A stretch of DNA of 12,221 nucleotides from Coriobacteriia bacterium. GTDB lineage: Bacteria > Actinomycetota > Coriobacteriia > Anaerosomatales > SLCP01. A program made the position numbers and the translations under genes. Position 1 is the first letter of the stretch. Each line of letters starts with the position of its first letter. The notes below the pieces were generated by a model. That model was not told the origin of the DNA and did not search any database. It saw nothing but the letters and a program-made list of their open reading frames with translations. Below, one piece after another: positions 5,392-11,445 of this stretch. The stretch spans positions 1 through 12,221 of the forward strand of contig SLCP01000089.1 in NCBI GenBank assembly GCA_007125735.1. Direction: 5' to 3'.

Positions 5392-6280
5392 GCGCAGGTT
5401 CGAGCCGGAGCACTTTGGCGCATGGTTGAAGTCGGAGTTCCTCGGCGACTATGAACTCAGCCCTGCTCAGTTCGCCATCGCGATCCGAGTTCCGCTCGAG
5501 CGAGTAGAGCGCATCTTGGCGGGCCTCGAGTCCATCGACGCCGACCTGGCACTACGCCTGGCGAAGTTGTTCGGCGGATCGGCAGATGGCTGGCTGCGCT
5601 GGCAGCAGGGCTACGAGCTATGGCATGCACACGAGTGCGCTGCCGAGGAGATCGACACCATCGTCCCCCTCGACCCGAACGTGCGCGTGTCAGTCCGCAA
5701 AGACGATCCACTGGAGCCGGAGCTTGTCGAGGAGCTTCAAAGGCGCATGGATGACGTGCGCGATGCGCGTCGATGGGTTGTCGTGAGCCGAATCTTCGGC
5801 GATGACGCGCCGTTGCACGAGAAGAGCCTCACGCGCATGTTCTACAACGTCGAGAGCGGCTGTTACTCTCCGGAGCTCCGAGGGGCCACGGCATTCAAAC
5901 GAGAGAGTGCGGCAGCGGCGGTCGCCAAGGCCATCGGCGAACGCACAGACGTTGTCGAAGTCACGAAGCAAGACCTCGAGAAGCCGCTGCGGGACGAAGC
6001 CATCGATCGTGAGGTGCGGGAGCGCTTCTTCAGGAACACCGGGCAGGGGATGTCGGAGTGGGACATCGGAACGTACCTTCGTGATGAGGCTGACATGACG
6101 GCATACCTTGAGGCCGCAGCTGAGGACGCTGCTCCGAAGCTGATCGCAGCAGCGGTTGGGGATGTGATGAAGGCGATGAAGACGCAGACGACCGTCGAGT
6201 ATCTCGAGGCGCGTGGGCAACTCGGTAGTCGAGAGGCGTACGAGAGGGCGATGGCCAGGGTGCGAGACGTCGAATCCTAG
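5384..6280 (+). CDS. Composite protein: HigA-like HTH, unassigned middle, partial second antitoxin-like module
   Basis: This 298-residue protein starts at GTG 5384, overlapping the XRE gene by eight bases. Residues about 10-95 resemble HigA, with an HTH at about 26-47 and GGSADGWLRWQQGYELWHA equivalent to the EGYWLRAQAAYD region. Residues about 105-220 are not recognised. They contain a WVVVSRIF strand, YNVESGCY, and a helix FKRESAAAAVAKAI. Residues about 224-266 (EWDIGTYLRDEADMTAYLEA and on to LIAAAVGDV) resemble the N-terminal half of COG3636-type addiction-module antidotes, but the HTH that normally follows is missing. The gene could be a regulator or antitoxin built by fusion. Coding quality looks even and no frameshift is seen. 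It closes the four-gene operon. Confidence 0.75.
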   Translation: MGRRRFEPEHFGAWLKSEFLGDYELSPAQFAIAIRVPLERVERILAGLESIDADLALRLAKLFGGSADGWLRWQQGYELWHAHECAAEEIDTIVPLDPNVRVSVRKDDPLEPELVEELQRRMDDVRDARRWVVVSRIFGDDAPLHEKSLTRMFYNVESGCYSPELRGATAFKRESAAAAVAKAIGERTDVVEVTKQDLEKPLRDEAIDREVRERFFRNTGQGMSEWDIGTYLRDEADMTAYLEAAAEDAAPKLIAAAVGDVMKAMKTQTTVEYLEARGQLGSREAYERAMARVRDVES

Positions 6281-6304
6281 GCGACACCGGAGAGGGGTGC
6301 GATC

Positions 6305-6352
6305 ATGCTCGATCTCGAGGTGCTGCCCGGACTCCTCGGCCTCGCTGTCTGA
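6305..6352 (+). pseudogene. Fifteen-residue stub, possible ACT-domain remnant
   Basis: A GGAGAGGGG ribosome binding site precedes ATG 6305, which encodes MLDLEVLPGLLGLAV and then a stop. The first nine residues resemble the start of COG3603-type ACT-domain proteins, and nothing similar continues in any frame. It could be a decayed gene start, a small leader, or chance. Confidence 0.2.
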
Positions 6353-6484
6353 GTCGTGGAGGGCGATTCGCCCGACTTCGACGCGGACTCGCAGTGGCAG
6401 TACAGTTGTCTCGGAGGGCGCGCGGCACCACGGCATGCCGTTACGGCGCGCGCACCATCGACAGACACGTCAGAAGGGATGCAC

Positions 6485-6919
6485 ATGCGACGCATCGCTC
6501 GCGGCTTCTTGCTGGCGGTAAGCGCGATCAACGGAGTGCTCGGCGTGGTGTGCGCCGTGCTCTTGCTGCTCAAGCCCGACGGACGACTTCTCGGCATGCA
6601 GGTGCTCCTCCCCGTCATCGCCGAGTTCCCCTGGTCGGACATCTTCTTCCGGGACTTCCTGTGGATCGGCATCGTGATGCTCCTCGGGCTCGGCCTGCCC
6701 AACCTGCTTGCCTTCGCGATGCTCCTGCGTCGTGTGCCCATGCAGTATCGGTTCACCCTCATCGCCGCCGTCCTCCTGCTGCTGTGGTGTGGTTTCGAGC
6801 TGGTCTACATGTTCAACATCGCGGTCGTGGCGTTCTTCGCGGTAGCGGTGCTGTCTATCGCGGCGTCGATCTGGCTCATGCAGCCCGCAGGACACGGCGG
6901 TGACGAGGTGGTCGCATGA
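6485..6919 (+). CDS. Four-helix integral membrane protein
   Basis: This 144-residue protein has four hydrophobic segments at about residues 6-29, 58-82, 89-109 and 111-132. The start at ATG 6485 has AGAAGGG (6472-6478) six bases upstream; ATG 6479 is too close to it and the longer frame from GTG 6356 has no ribosome binding site. A possible -10 box TACAGT lies at 6401-6406. It has no recognisable catalytic motif and the family is unknown. Its stop overlaps the start of the acetyltransferase gene (ATGA), which makes these the first two genes of an operon. Confidence 0.8.
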   Translation: MRRIARGFLLAVSAINGVLGVVCAVLLLLKPDGRLLGMQVLLPVIAEFPWSDIFFRDFLWIGIVMLLGLGLPNLLAFAMLLRRVPMQYRFTLIAAVLLLLWCGFELVYMFNIAVVAFFAVAVLSIAASIWLMQPAGHGGDEVVA

Positions 6920-7380
6920 GTGAAGCGGCACCGTACGACATCCGTCGGCTCGGTCCGGACGACGTCGGCCCCATGCGCGAACTCCTCGCCGTGTTCGCCG
7001 AGGTGTTCGACGAGCGCGCGACGTACTGCGACGCTCAGCCGAGCGATGCGTACCTTCGCGATCTGCTCGCCGATGAGCACTTCGCCGCGATCGTGGCTCT
7101 GAGCGAGGGCGTCGTCGTCGGCGGGCTGGCCGCCTACGAGCTCCGTAAGTTCGAGCAGGCGCGCAGCGAGCTCTACATCTACGACCTCGGCGTAATCGAG
7201 CCATGCCGGCGGCGCGGCATCGCGACCGCGCTCATCGAGGAGGCCCGAGACATCGCCCGGGCGATGGGGTGCTGGGTGGCGTTCGTCCAGGCGGAGGCAG
7301 GCGACGCTCCAGCGACCGCGCTCTATGCCAGGCACGGCGAGCGGGAAGACGTGATCAGCTTCGACATCCCGCTCGACTGA
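6916..7380 (+). CDS. GNAT acetyltransferase of the AAC(3)-I type
   Basis: This 154-residue GNAT protein is strikingly like aminoglycoside 3-N-acetyltransferase AAC(3)-I (aacC1 type). It shares the opening RRLGPDDV, ATYCDAQPSDAYL, GGLAAYELRKFEQARSELYI, the acetyl-CoA loop RRRGIATALIEEA (69 to 82 region of the fold), FVQAEAGDAPATALYARHG and the C-terminal FDIP. Members transfer acetyl from acetyl-CoA to the 3-amino group of gentamicin-type drugs. The close match around KFEQARSE suggests conserved substrate contacts, but similarity to this subfamily alone does not prove resistance. Unlike aacC1 it is not in a recognisable cassette here: it overlaps the membrane gene upstream by four bases and is 13 bases from the ASCH gene. 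It may be a chromosomal relative of the mobile enzymes. Confidence 0.85.
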   Translation: MSEAAPYDIRRLGPDDVGPMRELLAVFAEVFDERATYCDAQPSDAYLRDLLADEHFAAIVALSEGVVVGGLAAYELRKFEQARSELYIYDLGVIEPCRRRGIATALIEEARDIARAMGCWVAFVQAEAGDAPATALYARHGEREDVISFDIPLD

Positions 7381-7393
7381 GACGGAGGCGGCC

Positions 7394-7915
7394 GTGAGCC
7401 AGGACAGCGACGCGCGCGATTCGGTGCGGGAGATGTGGCGGGCGTTCTGCGCGGAGCGGCCCGACCTGGCCGATCTCGACACGCCCTACGCGGCGTGGCA
7501 CTTCTGCGACAACCAGAAGGATGCCGATGAGCTCGTCGAGCTCGTCCTCGCAGGCCAGAAGCGGGCCACGGCCGGTGCGCTGTGGTCGTACGAGGCCGAG
7601 GGGGAGGCGATCCCTGCGGTGGGCGACTTCAGCGTCGTGACGGAGTGGTCAGGGGTCGCGCGCTGCGTGATCCGCACCATAGCGATCGAGATCGTGCCGT
7701 TCGATGAGGTCACCGAGGAGTTCGCCGCCACGGAGGGCGAGGGCGACGGCTCGCTCGAATACTGGCGCAGGGGACACTGGGCGCACTTCACGAGAGAAGC
7801 CGAGCTGAGCGGCAGGATGCCCACCCCCGACATGCCGGTCGTCTGCGAGCGGTTCGAGGTGGTGTTCCCTGTACCGGCACACCTCGGCGTGGCGGGCCCC
7901 GGGGGCAGTTCCTGA
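7394..7915 (+). CDS. ASCH-domain protein
   Basis: This 173-residue protein starts at GTG 7394, after GGAGG (7384-7388). The ASCH core is seen from WHFCDNQKDADELVELVLAG, with the family signature G-x-K-x-x-T in AGQKRATAG, then GEAIPAVGDFSVV and the late HWAHFTREA helix. The ASCH fold is related to PUA and is expected to bind RNA; some members are small ribonucleases. Length matches the COG4405 group. It follows the acetyltransferase by 13 bases and is probably co-transcribed. The last ten residues are low-complexity. Confidence 0.85.
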   Translation: MSQDSDARDSVREMWRAFCAERPDLADLDTPYAAWHFCDNQKDADELVELVLAGQKRATAGALWSYEAEGEAIPAVGDFSVVTEWSGVARCVIRTIAIEIVPFDEVTEEFAATEGEGDGSLEYWRRGHWAHFTREAELSGRMPTPDMPVVCERFEVVFPVPAHLGVAGPGGSS

Positions 7916-7935
7916 GGGGCGGCTGAGCGCGTTCG

Positions 7936-7964
7936 GTGAAGTCCTTCCCGCATTGGGCTACGAT
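7936..7964 (+). promoter_or_regulatory. Possible rnk promoter
   Basis: The -10-like TACGAT (7959-7964) lies 17 bases after GTGAAG (7936-7941), a poor -35 box. It is placed 58 bases before the rnk start. Confidence 0.35.
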
Positions 7965-8021
7965 GGTTCAAGGCGCGCCCTCCTCGGCGTGCTCGCGTCA
8001 TCGGCCGGACAGGGGGAGCTC

Positions 8022-8429
8022 ATGCAAGCGAAGCGCATCGTCATCACGCAGCACGACCTCGATCGCCTGCAGCGCGTCGTGAACGACGCGAGGATAAGTC
8101 GTGCGGTCGACGTGACCGGACTCGTCGGCGAGCTGGACAGGGCACTGGTCGTTGCGCCTGAAGAGATACCCGGCGATGTCGTGACGATGAACTCGAAGGT
8201 CCGGCTCATCGACGTGGAGTCCGGCGAGCCCATGGATATCGCACTCGTCTTCCCGGAAGACGCCAACGTCGCCGAGGGGGCGGTGTCGATCCTCGCTCCC
8301 GTCGGCACCGCCATCATCGGCTACAGCCAGGGCGACACCATCGAATGGCCGACGCCGTCGGGGACGAGGACGTTTCGCATCGAACGCATACTCTTCCAGC
8401 CCGAAGCCGCGGGTGAGTGGGACCTGTAG
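8022..8429 (+). CDS. rnk: Rnk-type regulator (GreA/GreB C-terminal family)
   Basis: This 135-residue protein is the same length as E. coli Rnk. The start at ATG 8022 follows GGGGGAG; the longer frame from 7953 is not needed. The short N-terminal helical hairpin (to about residue 40) precedes the FKBP-like domain shared with GreA/GreB. Hallmarks are VVTMNSKVRLIDVESGE, the SILAPVGTAIIGYSQGD segment, and the end FQPEAAGEWDL, all closely matching Rnk. Rnk-family proteins bind RNA polymerase near the secondary channel and have been linked to nucleoside diphosphate kinase levels. The N-terminal hairpin is too short to stimulate transcript cleavage as GreA does. It seems to be a single-gene transcription unit. 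Confidence 0.9.
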   Translation: MQAKRIVITQHDLDRLQRVVNDARISRAVDVTGLVGELDRALVVAPEEIPGDVVTMNSKVRLIDVESGEPMDIALVFPEDANVAEGAVSILAPVGTAIIGYSQGDTIEWPTPSGTRTFRIERILFQPEAAGEWDL

Positions 8430-8471
8430 GGCCGCGACGGAACCGGGTCTACTTCGCACGATCGTTCGGCG

Positions 8472-8487
8472 CCGCGCCACCGCGCGG
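8472..8487 (+). terminator. Possible intrinsic terminator after rnk
   Basis: CCGCGC (8472-8477) pairs with GCGCGG (8482-8487) around a CACC loop. The following tail CGTTCGATCTTT has only a short T run, so it is a weak candidate. Confidence 0.35.
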
Positions 8488-8535
8488 TCGTTCGATCTTT
8501 GGGAACGAACCTCTGTAGGAATCCCTGTCCGTACG

Positions 8536-8671
8536 AAGGAGGCGATAGCGCGTGGCTGAGAGCAGCATCGGGTGCGCACGGCCGACCGGGTCGGTCGTGG
8601 GCGAGAGCCCAGAAGTATCCGAGGAGGCATCTGTAGAGCGGGCCGAACAGTCCGCAGGTAAGGAGAGGGCG
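8536..8671 (+). promoter_or_regulatory. Structured leader upstream of the selenoperoxiredoxin gene
   Basis: An AAGGAGG (8536-8542) stands nine bases before GTG 8552, which is in frame with the peroxiredoxin and would add about 40 unusual residues. Two adjacent hairpins follow: GACCG/CGGTC (8584-8596, loop GGT) and GGGC/GCCC (8599-8610, GAGA tetraloop). This may be a regulatory leader, or a real N-terminal extension. I see no match to a known riboswitch. Confidence 0.3.
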
Positions 8672-9280
8672 ATGGGCACGATAATGGTGGGGCGCAAGGC
8701 CCCTGACTTCACCGCACCCGCGTACCACGCAGGGGAGTTCAAGCAGGTCAAGCTTTCTGACTACCTCGGGTCGTGGGTCGTACTGTGCTTCTACCCCGGC
8801 GACTTCACGTTCGTTTGACCGACCGAGATCTCGGCGGTCGCCGCGAAGCACGACACGTTCAAGGAGCTCGGAGTCGAGGTCATGGCTGTTTCGGTCGACT
8901 CCCAGTTCGTCCACAAGATGTGGGACGAGAACGAGCTTTCCAAGATGGTAGAGGGAGGCATCCCGTTCCCGATGATCGCTGACGCCGCAGGTCACCTCGG
9001 TCAGGCGTACGGCGTCTACGATGCCGAGGCCGGCGTCGACGTTCGCGGACGCTTCATCATCGACCCGGACGGCGTCATCCAAGCCATGGAGGTGCTCACG
9101 CCCCCGGTAGGACGTCGCGTGGACGAGACCATCCGCCAGATCCAGGCGTTCCAGCACGTCCGTGAAACGGACGGGGCCGAGGTCACTCCGTCGGGCTGGG
9201 AGCCGGGCAAGAAGGTGCTCAAGCCGGGTCCGGACCTCGTCGGACGGGTGTGGGAGGTTTGGTCGCCGGCGGACGAGTAG
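8672..9280 (+). CDS. Selenocysteine-containing AhpC-type peroxiredoxin (in-frame TGA)
   Basis: The frame runs from ATG 8672 (AGGAG at 8661-8665) to the stop at 9278-9280, 202 residues, if the TGA at 8816-8818 is read as selenocysteine 49. The context PGDFTFV-U-PTEIS is the AhpC active site PxxxTxxC with Sec in place of the peroxidatic Cys; P42 and T46 are present, and R125 is the likely catalytic Arg. Downstream AhpC features match without frameshift (SVDSQFVHKMW, FIIDPDG, TIRQIQAFQ, WEPGKKVLKP). The usual resolving Cys motif EVCP is EVTP (T172), and the only Cys is C39. The enzyme would reduce peroxides through a selenenic acid resolved by an external thiol. Standard gene calling would break it at 8818. 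Selenoprotein peroxiredoxins are known, for example PrxU of Eubacterium acidaminophilum. Confidence 0.88.
8829..8846 (+). promoter_or_regulatory. Candidate bacterial SECIS hairpin
   Basis: CGGC (8832-8835) pairs with GCCG (8840-8843) around a GGTC loop. Below it is a U8831/C8844 mismatch and then two more pairs (8830-8845, 8829-8846). Bacterial SECIS elements sit just after the UGA, with a G at the start of the apical loop and an unpaired U lower in the stem. Here the loop G8836 is 18 bases after the TGA, in the usual range. A competing hairpin CGACCG/CGGTCG (8820-8840) is possible. Confidence 0.55.
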
Positions 9281-9405
9281 CTGGCCTTCCGCCATCGAGG
9301 CCCACGTCCGGTCGTCGCCGGCGCGGCGGTGGTATCCTATGCGGACCGCACCTGAGACCGAGACGCGACCGCAACAGCGGCGCGTACACGGGAAGGGAGC
9401 TTCGC

Positions 9406-9792
9406 ATGAAGCGCACGATGCTCGGCGGCAAGATACACCGCGCCACCGTGACCGAGGCCGATCTCGACTACGAGGGCAGCATCACCATCGACCGCGATCT
9501 GCTCGAGGCGGCAGGGATACTCGAGGGCGAGGCGGTCGAGGTGTGGGACGTCACGAACGGGTCGCGCCTGACGACGTACACGCTCGCGGGGCCGGCGGGA
9601 TCCGGCGTCGTCTGCGTGAACGGTGCCGCCGCCCACCTCGTGCGCGCGGGCGACGTCATCATCATCGCCAACTTCGTCCTCCTCGACGACGAAGAGGCTC
9701 GTTCGTGGCGTCCTCGCGCCGTCTTCGTCGACGAGCGCAACTCGATTCGGGAGGTGCGGCCCGAGCGCGTCTACGCCTTGGGCTCCCAGTAG
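9406..9792 (+). CDS. panD: Aspartate 1-decarboxylase proenzyme
   Basis: This 128-residue protein has the normal length for PanD. It decarboxylates aspartate to beta-alanine for pantothenate and coenzyme A. The self-cleavage site G24-S25 in DYEGSITID is intact and yields the pyruvoyl group; K9, H11 and Y22 match conserved positions. Later motifs VEVWDVTNGSRLTTY, NGAAAHLV and GDVIIIANF are typical. The start at ATG 9406 has GGAAGGGA (9391-9398) eight bases upstream. A TATCCT (9333-9338) could be a -10 box. No panB or panC is adjacent. The 3' end overlaps the convergent small winged-helix gene by 22 bases. Confidence 0.95.
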   Translation: MKRTMLGGKIHRATVTEADLDYEGSITIDRDLLEAAGILEGEAVEVWDVTNGSRLTTYTLAGPAGSGVVCVNGAAAHLVRAGDVIIIANFVLLDDEEARSWRPRAVFVDERNSIREVRPERVYALGSQ

Positions 9793-9950
9793 CAGCGCTT
9801 GGGCGAGACGATGCGCTCGGTCTTCTTGAGGTCGTTCATCGCCTTGTCGACCACCTTGCGGTCGAGGCCGGTCAGCTCCACTACTTTGCCGGCGTTCAGC
9901 GGCTCGCCGGCGTTCTTCATCGCTTCGAGGACCTTGTCGGTCGCGTCCAT
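9771..9950 (-). CDS. Small winged-helix DNA-binding protein
   Basis: This 59-residue protein starts at ATG 9950 (reverse strand), with AAGGAG seven to eight bases upstream; the longer frame beginning at 10130 has no support. The sequence is one compact winged helix: helix VLEAMKNAGEPLN, helix AGKVVELTGL, recognition helix DRKVVDKAMNDLKK, then a wing ending in KRCYWEP. It would bind DNA, perhaps as a dimer, as a minimal MarR- or ArsR-like regulator. Its target is unknown. It converges on panD with 22 bases overlap and is divergent from purD, whose intergenic region it may control. Confidence 0.78.
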   Translation of the reverse strand: MDATDKVLEAMKNAGEPLNAGKVVELTGLDRKVVDKAMNDLKKTERIVSPKRCYWEPKA

Positions 9951-10088
9951 GTGCGCGCTCCTTCGCTGGTTCGGAATCGGTACGAGATGGTAGATTCCCA
10001 ATCCGCGCCGCCGGTAGCGCACGACCCGCGCCGCGCGGCTAAAGACCTCCTGTATGGGGCCCCGTCTGCACCGGCCCGCCTCCTTCGC

Positions 10089-10114
10089 TACAATCGGACG
10101 CGGCTCACGTGAGC
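10089..10114 (+). promoter_or_regulatory. Probable purD promoter with palindromic operator
   Basis: TACAAT (10089-10094) is a good -10 box; no clear -35 box is seen at the right distance. The perfect 12-bp palindrome GCTCACGTGAGC (10103-10114) lies where transcription would start and is a candidate repressor site. Confidence 0.45.
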
Positions 10115-10157
10115 GCTCTGTCCGGCACACGTACGACGACCCGAGGGGGTCTCATCC

Positions 10158-11444
10158 ATGCGCATCCTCGTCCTCGGCGGCGGTGGACGCGAGCACGCGA
10201 TCGTCGCATCGCTCGCCGCATCGCCCCGCGTCACGCACGTCTTCGCCGCCCCCGGTAACGGCGGCACCGCTGCTGTTGCCGAGAACGTCTCGCTCCCGGT
10301 CGAAGACGGCGCCGCAGTCGCGGTGTTCGCGCGCGAGCACGACGTCGATCTCGTGGTCATCGGCCCGGAAGCACCGCTCGTGGCCGGCGTGGCCGACGCG
10401 GTGCGCGACGCGGGCATCCCCGCGTTCGGCCCCGGAGCCGACGGCGCGCGCATCGAGGGCTCGAAGGAGTTCGCCAAGGAGTTCATGCGCCGCCACGGCC
10501 TGCCCACCGGCGACGCGCAGGCGTTCTCGGCGCTCGAGCCCGCGCTCGCCTACCTCGAGGAGGTCGGGGCGCCCGTGGTCGTCAAGGCCGACGGGCTTGC
10601 CGCAGGCAAGGGCGTCACCGTCGCAATGGACCTCGGCGTGGCGCGCGACGCGGTGCGCGAGTGCTTCGCAGGGCGCTTCGGCGAGGCCGGCTCGACCGTG
10701 CTCGTCGAGGAGTACCTCACCGGGCCGGAGTGCTCGCTGCTCGTCTTCACCGACGGCCACACTGTCGTTCCCATGGCGCCTGCGCAGGACCACAAGCGTG
10801 CCTACGAGGACGACCAGGGCCCCAACACGGGCGGCATGGGCGTCTACTCGCCAGTGCCGATCGTCACCGATGCCGAGCACGAGGCGATGGTCGCAGCGAT
10901 GCGCGCTGCCGTCGAAGGACTGGCCGAGGAGGGCATCGACTACCGCGGCGTCCTCTACGGCGGTTTCATCCTCACCGCCGAGGGCCCCAAGCTGCTCGAG
11001 TTCAACGCGCGCTTCGGCGACCCCGAGACGCAGGTCGTCCTCCCGCGTCTCGAGGGAGACCTCGCCGAGGTGCTGCTCGCTGCGGCCGAGGGTCGCCTCG
11101 CCGACGTCGAGCTCGGCTGGCGCGACGAGTGGGCGGTCTCGGTCGTGCTCGCGAGCGGCGGGTACCCGGGCGACTACGACGTCGACATGCCGATCACCGG
11201 CATCGAGGCCGCCGAGGCCCTGCCGGGCGTGACGGTGTTCCACGCGGGCACGCGGCTGGCGCCCGACGGCACCGTGCTCACCGCTGGCGGTCGGGTCCTC
11301 AACGTCACCGCGCTCGGCCACGATTTCTCCTCGGCGAGAGACCGCGCGTACGAGGCGGTCGCGCTCATCGACTTCGACGGGATGTTCTACCGCTCCGACA
11401 TCGGCGCGAGGGCCCAGCGCGGTCGCGACGCCTGGCAGGTGTAG
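10158..11444 (+). CDS. purD: Phosphoribosylamine-glycine ligase (GAR synthetase)
   Basis: This complete 428-residue enzyme joins phosphoribosylamine and glycine with ATP in step two of purine synthesis. The N-terminal domain opens with LVLGGGGREHAI and contains APGNGGTA and VVIGPEAPL. The ATP-grasp domain follows with GSKEFAKEFM, VVVKADGLAAGKGV, QDHKRAYEDDQGPNTGGMG and the metal-binding LLEFNARFGDPETQ. The C-terminal domain (about 330-428) includes SVVLASGGYPGDY and TAGGRVLNVTALG. Length and motifs are normal and nothing is missing. The start at ATG 10158 fits the conserved N-terminus, though the upstream ribosome binding site (GAGGGGG, 10142-10148) is spaced nine bases. The next gene begins one base after the stop. 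Confidence 0.97.
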   Translation: MRILVLGGGGREHAIVASLAASPRVTHVFAAPGNGGTAAVAENVSLPVEDGAAVAVFAREHDVDLVVIGPEAPLVAGVADAVRDAGIPAFGPGADGARIEGSKEFAKEFMRRHGLPTGDAQAFSALEPALAYLEEVGAPVVVKADGLAAGKGVTVAMDLGVARDAVRECFAGRFGEAGSTVLVEEYLTGPECSLLVFTDGHTVVPMAPAQDHKRAYEDDQGPNTGGMGVYSPVPIVTDAEHEAMVAAMRAAVEGLAEEGIDYRGVLYGGFILTAEGPKLLEFNARFGDPETQVVLPRLEGDLAEVLLAAAEGRLADVELGWRDEWAVSVVLASGGYPGDYDVDMPITGIEAAEALPGVTVFHAGTRLAPDGTVLTAGGRVLNVTALGHDFSSARDRAYEAVALIDFDGMFYRSDIGARAQRGRDAWQV

Positions 11445-11445
11445 C

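Noticed and set aside
6810..6816. GTTCAAC, the box expected to close the third cassette
   Set aside because: It lies inside the membrane-protein gene with no L''/L' arms or extrahelical pattern.
8543..8670. A tRNA-Sec (selC) gene upstream of the selenoprotein
   Set aside because: No TCA anticodon loop or long acceptor stem could be found; the hairpins do not fit a tRNA.
8819..9280. Reading the peroxiredoxin as a nonsense-broken pseudogene
   Set aside because: The TGA falls exactly at the peroxidatic Cys, the frame is otherwise intact and a SECIS-like hairpin follows, so recoding is more likely.
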